Below, piece by piece: positions 42,624 through 51,663 of a stretch of DNA of 64,000 nucleotides; within the stretch, counting starts at the first letter, position 1, and each line of letters opens with the position of its first letter. The position numbers were made by a program, and so were the translations under genes. The stretch lies in contig CAWAQG010000004.1 of the NCBI GenBank assembly GCA_963784135.1, forward strand, positions 310,001-374,000, written 5' to 3'. The notes below the pieces were generated by a model. That model did no database searches. It was given only the letters and a program-made list of their open reading frames with translations, and had not been told where the DNA came from. The stretch comes from JADFXI01 sp963784135. GTDB taxonomy: Bacteria > Nitrospirota > Thermodesulfovibrionia > Thermodesulfovibrionales > Dissulfurispiraceae.

Positions 42624-43900
42624 GTCGCCCCCCGCGCGGGGCGTGGATTGAAACTTTGCCGCCGCCTCCCCTGTGGTCGCCCCCCGGGGGCGTGGATTGA
42701 AACCCAACATATCCACCATTTCGTCGCCCTTTCGTCGCGTCGCCCCCCGCGCGGGGGCGTGGATTGAAACTTCTTACAGACAGGATCATGACTGACAGGC
42801 GTAAGTCGCCCCCCGCGCGGGGGCGTGGATTGAAACCTCCCTCGCCATGTTGAGCTACTAAGGCTCCCAGACGTCGCCCCCCGCGCGGGGGCGTGGATTG
42901 AAACCTATCAGCTGCGGGTCATAGGCGTCCTTGTATACGTCGCCCCCCGCGCGGGGGCGTGGATTGAAACTTTAAGGGCCGCAGGACCTGGCTCGCCAAC
43001 GCCTTGTCGCCCCCCGCGCGGGGGCGTGGATTGAAACCATGGAGATCTACAACGCTGGAGGCCGGGGAACGTCGCCCCCCGCGCGGGGGCGTGGATTGAA
43101 ACATTGCTTGACATACCTGAAATTAAGGGTCTTGAGTCGCCCCCCGCGCGGGGGCGTGGATTGAAACAGTTTAATCAAGTCACCTATGCCGTCAGGCAGA
43201 CGTCGCCCCCCGCGCGGGGGCGTGGATTGAAACTCAGGTCGTCCAGCGGCGTGCTGGTGTCCGCTGTCGTCGCCCCCCGCGCGGGGGCGTGGATTGAAAC
43301 ACTTGGGTATAAGGTTTGGCAAACATGCGGTCATAGTCGCCCCCCGCGCGGGGGCGTGGATTGAAACCGTGTCATCGACCTGGACAAGATCCGGCCCTCG
43401 AAGTCGCCCCCCGCGCGGGGGCGTGGATTGAAACAGGTTTGCGACCTGGGCCTCCACTGCTGCGTCGGTCGCCCCCCGCGCGGGGGCGTGGATTGAAACC
43501 GGAAGATGAGAGTCAACTTCTGACGTTCGGCTTGTCGCCCCCCGCGCGGGGGCGTGGATTGAAACAGGCAAGATCATGGAAGGCATGAAGCAGATGTCTG
43601 CGTCGCCCCCCGCGCGGGGGCGTGGATTGAAACCTTTCTGGGCACAAGCGCAGCTCGTGCGTCCGTATGTCTCCCCCCGCGCGGGGGCGTGGATTGAAAC
43701 GGGAGAGGATGGGCAGAAGGTGAAGATATCCAGTGTCGCCCCCCGCGCGGGGGCGTGGATTGAAACTCGAAGTCGTCATCGAGGAACTCGATGTCGAGAG
43801 GGTCGCCCCCCGCGCGGGGGCGTGGATTGAAACACCGTGGCAGGAGCGATGAGGGATGACATGCTGTCGTCGCCCCCCGCGCGGGGGCGTGGATTGAAAC
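42624..43900 (+). CRISPR. Type I-C CRISPR array, 20 repeats
   Basis: The consensus repeat is 32 bases: GTCGCCCCCCGCGCGGGGGC followed by GTGGATTGAAAC. Seventeen of the repeats match it exactly. Repeat 1 (42624-42654) lacks one G and is 31 bases. Repeat 2 (42676-42703) lacks four bases of the palindromic centre and is 28 bases, and the spacer between them is only 21 bases. The other spacers are 33-36 bases. Repeat 17 (43669) has GTCTCC in place of GTCGCC. A degenerate partial repeat starts at 43936 after spacer 20. Spacers were compared by eye only; their targets are unknown. Confidence 0.97.
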
Positions 43901-43923
43901 TTTGTCAAGCGGTGGGGTGAACC

Positions 43924-44289
43924 GTGGAGAGACATGTCGTCCCCCGCGAGGCCTATGAAAAAGAGAGGCCGGAAATCATGGCTGAGAAAAGGCCTGGAGT
44001 CGAGACTGATGAGGAATATAAGAAGAGCATGGCAAAGGCGAACAAGAAATTATTTGCCGGCAGCGAAGAGCAACAATTCGAAAAGAGGTCTGATGCTGAT
44101 GTGCAAAAAAAATAATATGCCAAACAGTACCAAGATGCCGACGATAAGCCTTTTCAGTTTGAAGGCATAGAATTGTATGGCAACCGAGGTCCTCATAGGG
44201 GAATTATACCATGCCCGATAGTCAAGTCAACGGGCAACACGGGCATTACGCTTACTCTGGATTCGAGCGGTACCGTGAATGATTTTTAA
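43924..44289 (+). pseudogene. Interrupted reading frame of unknown family at the distal end of the array
   Basis: The frame running from inside the last spacer to 44115 ends with TAA, but the same frame stays open for another 57 codons to 44289 (…YAKQYQDADDKPFQFEGIE, GNRGPHRGIIPCPIVKSTGNT, ending LDSSGTVNDF). Both parts have protein-like composition, so one in-frame stop divides a former gene. The upstream start is lost in the array. I do not recognise the family. Confidence 0.5.
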
Positions 44290-44551
44290 GTCTTTGGACT
44301 GCGCTTGATGGAAGGGATTGTTAACGGCCTCTTCAGACACTGAAGAATTCGGTAAAGAACATAAGCTGCCAGTATGAATGAAATAAAATTCATACAAATA
44401 TTATAGGAGAAAAGCGTGGCGGATGACAATAGGTGCAGATAATCCTGGATGCCGTCAAGAGACAAACTGCCGACATTTATGATAATATGTTCTAAATTTT
44501 TGCACAAAAAAAGAAATGATAATGACAAGAATTTAACAGGGAGACACAGCA

Positions 44552-46072
44552 GTGCGGATTATGGATGGAATTATTGTTCATATACTCGGTGACTTCGGGC
44601 CTTTTTCAAGAATGGGCAAGAGTATTGGATACAAGGTACAAGTAGGCCAATCTGTTTTTCTCATAGACTGCGGCGCGCCGCTCTTCCAGCAGGTAGGCGG
44701 TCATGGACTGAAAGAGGTTGATGCTCTTATAGTCACTCACTGCCATGATGATCACAAGAGATGGTTAAGTGATCTTGCTCTTTTCAGCAGGTACGCCCCT
44801 GATATCCAAAGAAAGATCAACCTCCTCACTGCCGAGTCTGTTCACGAGGACCTTATAGAGGCAACAACCCCTGCACTGGTAAAAAGTCTTTCTAAAGATT
44901 CAAAAACAATTGTGGACATACCCTATGAGGACTTCGTCGGATATCAAATGATAGGGCCAAGGGCCAAATACAGGATTATATCAAAAGAAGACGGCAAGGG
45001 AAGGTCCCGCTTTTATATTGCCGACAGAAACGGTAATGTTACGTCGCCTGATAATGCAAAACTAATCATAAATCCAAAGACAAAAAAACCAAGGATGCTC
45101 TTTAAAGACCCTGAGTACAAGGAGTGGGTCGAGCCTGAGAGTTTTTATTCATTCTCTTCATCTATATTCTATGAGGACAACAAGAATATTTATTACGGCG
45201 GCGACGGTTTTTCAATTGAGGCGATAAAGGCCCCTGTTTGGCACGGAGTTACAGGTATAGGGCTGAAGATAAAAAAAGGCGAAGATGCCCTGATATTCAG
45301 TTCTGATACCGCTCATGACAAGGAACTCTGGAAACAGCTTTATTCTGAAAAGAGGAGGACGAAGCTTGGCATGTCAAAAAAAGAGTTTGAGTCTGCTTCC
45401 GTAATTTACGGAGATATAAATGACTATATAGAACGAATCTGGAGTGAAGAGCGTTACCGGGACGCAATAAATGCATTTGAGGATGCTGCGGTAATACACG
45501 ACATATCATCAAGAAACAGTGTGGTCCATACGGACTATGAAAAAATTAAAAACACAACATTGAAGAAAGACCGGGTACTCTTGACTCATAGCCCCGACAG
45601 GTTTACTTCTGAATGGGCCCTGTGCAATGCCGGAAAAACGTTCTGTGCCAAAGGGCGCAATTTTTTTGAAATTGTAGGTGAGAAGCTTTATCCCATGAAT
45701 GCTGATATATACCATAAAGAACAGGGGAAATATTATATCGGCTATAAGAACAAGCACGGCAAATACACCGTATATCGGAAAAATGGCCTTTTGCGCTTTT
45801 CTTCATTTGACGGTGCCGGTCCCGGCCGTCCTTTATACAAGGTTGATTTGTACGAAGACATCTCCGGCAGATATTTTCCCAAATTGAAAAATACAAATGG
45901 CCTGTATTTTGAGCGCAGTGATGGGAAAGTTGAACTTTTGCAGTTTAATGACCGGGGCAGTAATGGAAAAATTGTTAAAGATTTAAGAGTCCGGCTTGCG
46001 AAGAAAATGAATAAAGGCCGCATCGGTAAAAACAAAAGAGGCAATAATGGAAATCAACCACGTACTGTCTGA
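44552..46072 (+). CDS. Large metallo-beta-lactamase-fold protein
   Basis: A 506-residue cytoplasmic protein. The MBL core is shown by VDALIVTHCHDDHKRW (the H-x-H-x-D-H motif, about residues 61-67) and downstream metal ligands in FSSDTAHDKELW and VLLTHSPDRF. The fold is interrupted by a long insertion (about 90-230) and extended by a C-terminal region of about 120 residues. I do not recognise a named subfamily. The start is GTG at 44552 with AGGGAG upstream; ATG at 44561 is an alternative. It follows the CRISPR array in the same orientation. Confidence 0.72.
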   Translation: MRIMDGIIVHILGDFGPFSRMGKSIGYKVQVGQSVFLIDCGAPLFQQVGGHGLKEVDALIVTHCHDDHKRWLSDLALFSRYAPDIQRKINLLTAESVHEDLIEATTPALVKSLSKDSKTIVDIPYEDFVGYQMIGPRAKYRIISKEDGKGRSRFYIADRNGNVTSPDNAKLIINPKTKKPRMLFKDPEYKEWVEPESFYSFSSSIFYEDNKNIYYGGDGFSIEAIKAPVWHGVTGIGLKIKKGEDALIFSSDTAHDKELWKQLYSEKRRTKLGMSKKEFESASVIYGDINDYIERIWSEERYRDAINAFEDAAVIHDISSRNSVVHTDYEKIKNTTLKKDRVLLTHSPDRFTSEWALCNAGKTFCAKGRNFFEIVGEKLYPMNADIYHKEQGKYYIGYKNKHGKYTVYRKNGLLRFSSFDGAGPGRPLYKVDLYEDISGRYFPKLKNTNGLYFERSDGKVELLQFNDRGSNGKIVKDLRVRLAKKMNKGRIGKNKRGNNGNQPRTV

Positions 46073-46087
46073 ATTGCAGTGACCCGC

Positions 46088-46300
46088 TACCTCGGCAGGG
46101 CAAACGCACTATGTACCAAAAAGACGAAATTTTCGTCATGCCCGAAGGTATTAATCGGGCATCCAGAAACAAAAGACCTGGATTCCCGCTTACAGACTGC
46201 GGGAATGACGACATTGAAGCAGCTATTTTTGACTTTATGGTAATAGTGCAGTTCTTTATATGCCTGAAAAACACATAGTGCGTTCGCCCTGGGTACCTCG
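46088..46300. mobile_element. MITE-like element with terminal inverted repeats and 7-bp duplication
   Basis: Inverted repeats CAGGGCAAACGCACTATGT (46096-46114) and ACATAGTGCGTTCGCCCTG (46273-46291) differ at one position. Direct repeats TACCTCG lie outside them at 46088-46094 and 46294-46300. The element of about 199 bases (46095-46293) carries no gene. It contains a further small palindrome (GATTCCCGC...GCGGGAATG) related to the TCATTCC repeat family. Confidence 0.75.
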
Positions 46301-46387
46301 ACTTGAGCTTCCGGTACAGAAACAGGGTATAATATATCAAATAGTTTGTTAATACATCTTGAGCTTCGTTCGAAAGAGGCTGGTTTG

Positions 46388-46897
46388 ATGACTGTCTCAA
46401 CTGATGCAATCAGATGCTCGAAAGTGGAAATTTCTGGGACCACTATCAGTGAACTCCACTGCGACAGAATTTTTGTCGCTGTTCCGCGAGAGCAAATCCG
46501 GCATATCCAACTCTGTTATGACGCAAGCCCCAAAAACCCGTTCTGTCAATTCTTCCTCGGTTTTAACCTGTTTTTGATAGGGCTGATCGGATTAATCGTT
46601 GTCTTCTACGCGAGCATGGGCGAAGGATCTCTTATCCAGTCAGAATCAGGCGAATTTGTGGTCCCCCTTATACCTGTTGTCCTCTGGCTCATGGTCGGAA
46701 CAGGTTTATGGCTCCTGCGCGGTGTTTTCCATGCGAGATATCTTTTTTTGATTGATACCGAAAATGGCATCCGGAAGATTTTTTTTGAAGAATCGGCGGA
46801 TATTAATGAAATTCAGCTGTTCATAAGAAGGGCGCAGCTGCATTTCGGATACGCAATAGATGTTTCTGTTCTGCAGAAAAATCATCCTTCTTCGTGA
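46388..46897 (+). CDS. Two-helix membrane protein of unknown function
   Basis: A 169-residue protein with two membrane helices (about 57-80, NLFLIGLIGLIVVFYAS, and about 97-117, VVPLIPVVLWLMVGTGLWLL), a soluble N-terminus and a C-terminal domain after residue 120. No family is recognised. The ATG at 46388 has AGAGG about 9 bases upstream; a TTG at 46346 in frame is less likely. A TATAAT at 46328 could be its -10. Confidence 0.55.
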   Translation: MTVSTDAIRCSKVEISGTTISELHCDRIFVAVPREQIRHIQLCYDASPKNPFCQFFLGFNLFLIGLIGLIVVFYASMGEGSLIQSESGEFVVPLIPVVLWLMVGTGLWLLRGVFHARYLFLIDTENGIRKIFFEESADINEIQLFIRRAQLHFGYAIDVSVLQKNHPSS

Positions 46898-46921
46898 ACC
46901 ACTTCTCCCGTACCCCTTGCG

Positions 46922-48329
46922 CTATTTTTTTTCCGCATCTTTCCGGAACTCTTCGGAAGCGATCCCGTACTTCCTCATTATATGCTGGAGGGATTGCCGC
47001 TCCAGGCCGGCAGTCTGGGCAGCCAGTGAAACATTCCCTTCGGTATGGCTCAGCAGGCGCGTTATATACTCCCTATTGAATACCGACAGTATATTCTTCC
47101 GGGCTTCCCTGTAATCGAGCCCGTATATTTCATGGCTGTCTTCGGTACGAGGATTTATCGGCAGGCTCTTTCCGAAATCCTCCGGAGCAAGAAACTCATT
47201 CTTCGAAAAAATCACCGCCCGCTTTATCTCATTCTGGAGTTCCCGGGCATTGCCTTTCCACTGTCTGGAAACGAGATATTGTATCGCCTCTTCCGTAAGC
47301 TTTTTCTGGTCTAATCCCAGCTCCGCGCAAAATAAGGAAAGAAAGTGAAAGGCTATAAGGGGGATATCCTCGGGGATTTCCCTGAGCGGGGGGGTATGGA
47401 CAGAGACAACATTCAGCCGGTAATAAAGGTCTGATCTGAAAAGACCTGCGGCAAGGTTGCTTTCCAGGTCCCGGTTCGTGGCCGCAATGACCCGCACATC
47501 GACGCTGTGGGTGGTGGTATCTCCCAGCGGTTTGAGTTCCCTTTCCTGCAGCACCCGGAGCAGTTTTGCCTGCAATGAGGAAGATATGTCTCCGATCTCG
47601 TCCAGGAACAATGTCCCTTCCTGGGCCGCCTGGAAGAGCCCTTCCCTGTCAGAAGTGGCGCCTGTAAAGGCGCCTTTGCGATAGCCGAAAAGTTCGCTCT
47701 CCAATATGTTTTCCGGAATGGCGGGACAGTTTACAGCTACAAAGGGTTTTCCGGTCCTGTTGCTGAGGTTGTGAATCATGCGGGCCGCCAGCTCTTTCCC
47801 GGTGCCGGTCTCGCCTGTAATGAGCACTGTCACGTCCGTCCTTGCCACTAACTTCAGGGTGTCGATAAGTTTTTTCATCGGTGGGGACTCTCCTACAAAG
47901 AAAGTCTCCTTCTCTTTTTCCCGTATCCTCCTTTCGAGGTCGAGGTTTTTCTGGAGAAGACTTTGATGTTCCAGTGCCCGCCGCACAGTATGCAGAAAGC
48001 CGCTCCTCTTCGAAAGGCTTTGTAATAAAATCATAGGCCCCTTCTTTCATCGCATTCACGGCGGCCTCAATGGCGCCATATGCCGTCATTATGATGACAG
48101 GCAGGAGAGTGTCCTTTTTCCTGATGTTCCGCAAAAGCTGAATGCCGTCCATACCCGGCATCTTCATATCGGCAAGAACACAGTGGATGGTATCTTTCTC
48201 AATAATGCGCAGGGCCGCTTCCGCACTTTCAGCGCCGCAGGTCTTCAGATGCATTTCACCTCCGATAAGCCTTTCAAGAAAATGGACCATATCAGGGTTG
48301 TCGTCAACAATGAGAATGGTCTGTTTCAT
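46922..48329 (-). pseudogene. Sigma-54-dependent response regulator, split by one frameshift
   Basis: An NtrC-type regulator in two frames. The receiver (from ATG at 48329) has Asp54 (LADMKMPGM) and KPFEEERL. It then shifts to the frame of the AAA+ domain, which has GETGTGKE, GAFTGA, and a C-terminal Fis-like HTH (GNVSLAAQTAGLERQSLQ). Removing one A from the AAA at 47996-47998 would restore a continuous protein (EEERLLHTVRRALEHQ). It overlaps the kinase gene by ATGA. As sequenced it is broken; a sequencing error is possible. Confidence 0.8.
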
Positions 48330-49993
48330 GTCTTGTCCCTTTCAAGGGGAAACCAGAGAGTGAAAGAAGTACCGGAGTTTTCGGTGCTTTCTACGGAAAT
48401 CTCCCCTTTGTGTTCCTTCACAATGCCATAGCTCACCGCAAGCCCGAGGCCTGTGCCCTGGCCGGGCGGCTTTGTTGTGAAAAATGGTTCAAATATCTTG
48501 TCCCTGATTTTTTCAGGGATGCCGCTGCCTGTATCCGAAAAAATGATCCGTACGCCGTTGCCCTCTCTGTCGTACTCGGTCTTGATAGTAAGGCGGCCCC
48601 CTGTTTTCATAGCCTGAAAGGAGTTCATCAGGAGATTGTTGAAAACCCGCTTTATCTTGTCCTCGTCCGCTGATAAAGGAGGCAGAGAGGGATCATAGTC
48701 ACGGATTATGTCGACCCCGCCTTTGCGGAAAGTTTCCTCCAGTGAAGCCGCCAGCTGATCTCCACATACAGATTCATATCGGCAGGTATATGGTTGGCCT
48801 TTGTCTGGCGGGAGAAATTCAGGAGGTCTTCAACGATCTTTTTGCAGAGCCGGGCGTTGTTATAGATAATATCCAGGTCTGCCTTCGACTGCTCATTGGC
48901 AGTGCATTCTTTGCGCAGCAGTTTTGTGTATCCCAGTATCAGGCTCAGGGGATTGTTGATCTCATGGGCCACGCCTGCGGCCAGTTGCCCGATAGAGGCG
49001 AGTTTGTCGGCGTGCCGTACCCGCTCCTCCATCTCCTTTCTTTTCGTCTTCGGATATTTTCAGGTAGCCCATCATACGATTAAAGGATTCAGCAAGGTCT
49101 GAAACTTCACCATAGTCCTGTGCGTCTAAATGGATGTCGAGCCCCCGGTGTTTGTTCACCACATCCCTGAAAAAAGAACTCACTCTTCGCAGGGGTATCA
49201 CCGCTATCCGGTAATGGAAATAATTAAGAACGGCAAAAAGAGCCGCTATGCCGACTACCCCAAAGAGAAAAAAGTAAAGGGCCACATGCCGCAACTGCCG
49301 AAAGGTGTCGCTGACCGGGGCCGCGATCGACTCGAGGCCGACTACCTCACCCACCTTCCAGTGGCGGCCGCGCACTTTTCCGTAATGGCGGGTAATGGAC
49401 TCCGGTGAAGAAGCGGGATCTCCGTGGCAGAGCAGGCACTGGTCCTCCATGACAATCGCCTTCAAATGAAGAAAGTAATCCTCGCCGTTCCTGGTGACCA
49501 GACCCCTCCATTGCTTCTTCGAAGCCGGACCATTCCGGAACTGCCTGATGAAACCCTCTTCAAAAGCATCAGCCTTGTTGGCGGGATTCATTGGATGAAG
49601 GGCGACCCTTCTGTAAATGTAGCGGGGAAACCTCTGTTTGAACCTCTTCATGATTCCCATGTTCATAAAGGTGCTGGACATGACTTGCTGGATGAAGATA
49701 TTCCCGGGCAGAACATGGAATATCTGGGGTCGAAGTTCATCGCGGGCATACTCCATAGTAGCATCGATATGCCCCAGCACAATATCTGTCTTCTCATATG
49801 CTTCCTGGATGTACATCTTTTTCAAATATGAATAGGTCAGTAAGGAAAGAACAGAGATGGCACACAACAGGATGACGCCTAATCCAAACATAAATTTTGC
49901 TGTAAGCGATGCCCCGCCCTGCTTTATTATACTGCCCAAAGTTGTCCCCGGTGTCTGCTGAAGATGACGCGAAAACTGTTCTGTATGGAACAC
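48326..49993 (-). pseudogene. Haem-sensor histidine kinase, split by two frameshifts
   Basis: A kinase read in three frames. The first part (49993 to about 49035) has a membrane helix (about 30-53), a DUF3365/Tll0287-like sensor with a haem motif CLLCH (186-190), a second membrane helix and HAMP. One extra G near 49036-49039 breaks it. The HisKA part has VAHEINNPLSLILGY. One missing G near 48760-48763 breaks the join to HATPase (FSDTGSGIPEKI, GTGLGLAV). The partner regulator follows by ATGA overlap. Confidence 0.8.
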
Positions 49994-50025
49994 TTAATCC
50001 TACGAACAGCATTCTTCTTTTTTTA

Positions 50026-50071
50026 TTATAACCTAAAGAGGGCTGCTACAGCAGCCCTCTTTAGGTTATAA
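50026..50071. repeat. Perfect 21-bp inverted repeat
   Basis: TTATAACCTAAAGAGGGCTGC and its exact complement are separated by four bases (TACA). It lies between the minus-strand MFS gene and the kinase. No T-run follows on either strand, so it is not a standard terminator; it may be an attenuator or an element remnant. Confidence 0.75.
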
Positions 50072-50095
50072 CGGATATGGCTGGATTAAAACGGC

Positions 50096-51607
50096 CTATG
50101 CAGCGTCCACAAATTCCCTCGCTGCTTCAGCCGCCTCAGCATCAATCTCCGCCTTGTTCGTGACTGAAAAGAAGGCGGAGATGAGGTTTAAGAGAAGAAG
50201 AACGCCTATTACAACAAGGAAACCATGCATGAAGGCATTGTCCTTGAGCGGAACAGGAATGCTGGTGTTGCTGAATACATGCTGCACATTTGGATACCCC
50301 TTGTCGGACAGGTACCGGTGCTCCAATGTGGTGAATATGACCCCTGATATATCGACCCCGAAGATAAGCCCGAGGGACCGCATCATGTTCAGGACGCCTC
50401 CGGCCACACCCAGTTTCTCCTTGGGGGCTGATCCCATAATTGCGCTGTTGTTAGGCGGAGTAAATAAGCCCATGCCGATCCCAAGGAGGATTAAAACGGC
50501 CAGCAGCAGGGGCAGCTGCACAGATACTCCCATAAACATGAGGGCCAAACATGCCAGGGCAGAAACAAGCATCCCGGAGGTGGTCATTATCCTCGGACCG
50601 TATTTGTCCGATATATGGCCTGAGAATGGGGCCACTACCGCCATCGCAAGCGGAATGGGCGTCAGCAGGGAGCCTGTAAGCGCAACACTGTAGCCCAACA
50701 CATTTTCGAGATAAAAGGGCATCATGAACATTATTGCAAACAGCACATAATAGGACAACATGCCTGTCACGTTTCCAAGAAGGAAAGTGGCATTCTTGAA
50801 GAGCTTGAGGTCTATCAGCGGGTACTCTACCCTCAGTTCCGTGATGATGAAAAGGGCCAGAAGCACTATGCCGGAGACGAAATACATCATAATTGTGTGC
50901 GAACCCCAGCCGAGCTTTACTCCCTCGTTAAAGGCCAGCACGATAAAAGCGAGCCCCGATGCGAAAAATACGGTCCCCAGATAATCAACCTTCTCCTTCT
51001 TCTCCATCTTCTGGTCGGGCGGAAGGATGAACAGGGCGGCCAGCGTGCCCAGTATCCCGATAGGGATGTTCACATAAAAGATGGCCCTCCAGCCTACCGT
51101 GGCTATCAGAATGCCGCCGACAAACGGACCTATCGACATCGATATCGCCTGGACCGCACCCTGAATGCCGATGGCCTTGCCCCTCTCCTTCGCCGGAAAA
51201 GCATGAGTGATAAGCGCGACTGAGTTTGCCTGCAAAAGCCCGGCCCCTACAGCCTGGATCACGCGGGATATTATCATGAAAGAAGCTGTCGCAGACATCC
51301 CGCAAAGCAGGGAACCCACGGAGAAAACCACAAAACCGATATTATAAAGCTTCGACCTGCCATATATGTCCGCCAACCTTCCGAACAATGGCAGGAAAAT
51401 GGTCAGCGTAAGCATATACGCCATCGCTATCCATTCGATGACTGCCATTGAAACTCCGAACGTGGTTTTCAGAGTCGGCATGGCCACGTTGACAATGCTT
51501 ACGTCCAGCGCCGACATTGTGGCCCCAAGCAGGACAGTGGAAAGAATGAACCACTTCCAGCCGGGATGCGAGGAAAAACGAGGATGAGGAAATTGTAATC
51601 CGCTCAT
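50096..51607 (-). CDS. DHA2-family MFS multidrug transporter, copy A
   Basis: A 503-residue, 14-helix DHA2 (EmrB/QacA) drug:H+ antiporter. The motif C region GILIATVGWRAIFYVNIP and motif A GRLADIYGRSK are intact. The gene is almost identical to the next one upstream over about 1.3 kb at a constant offset of 1973 bases. The C-terminus (from about residue 455) is unique to this copy. The kinase-regulator pair downstream is broken. Confidence 0.9.
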   Translation of the reverse strand: MSGLQFPHPRFSSHPGWKWFILSTVLLGATMSALDVSIVNVAMPTLKTTFGVSMAVIEWIAMAYMLTLTIFLPLFGRLADIYGRSKLYNIGFVVFSVGSLLCGMSATASFMIISRVIQAVGAGLLQANSVALITHAFPAKERGKAIGIQGAVQAISMSIGPFVGGILIATVGWRAIFYVNIPIGILGTLAALFILPPDQKMEKKEKVDYLGTVFFASGLAFIVLAFNEGVKLGWGSHTIMMYFVSGIVLLALFIITELRVEYPLIDLKLFKNATFLLGNVTGMLSYYVLFAIMFMMPFYLENVLGYSVALTGSLLTPIPLAMAVVAPFSGHISDKYGPRIMTTSGMLVSALACLALMFMGVSVQLPLLLAVLILLGIGMGLFTPPNNSAIMGSAPKEKLGVAGGVLNMMRSLGLIFGVDISGVIFTTLEHRYLSDKGYPNVQHVFSNTSIPVPLKDNAFMHGFLVVIGVLLLLNLISAFFSVTNKAEIDAEAAEAAREFVDAA

Positions 51608-51663
51608 TTCTAAATAACTCCCTGTTATAAATTTAATTTTAGGATCTAAAAGATCCTATTTCC

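Noticed and set aside
42624..43935. Long open frames across the CRISPR array with repeated peptides such as SIHAPARGAT, FNPRPRAGGD and SPPARGRGLK
   Set aside because: They are translations of the repeat unit in several frames, with the 32-base repeat and 33-36 base spacers keeping the frame open. They are not proteins.
47649..48329. A separate 226-residue single-receiver regulator
   Set aside because: The second half is an out-of-frame reading of the AAA+ domain. A single-base frameshift explains it better than a distinct gene.
48962..49993. A programmed frameshift in the kinase gene
   Set aside because: Three different indel sites without a conserved slippery sequence argue against programmed recoding.
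50154..50693. Plus-strand frames opposite both DHA2 transporters, repeated in both copies
   Set aside because: They recur in both copies only because the transporter DNA is duplicated; they are antisense to an obvious membrane protein.
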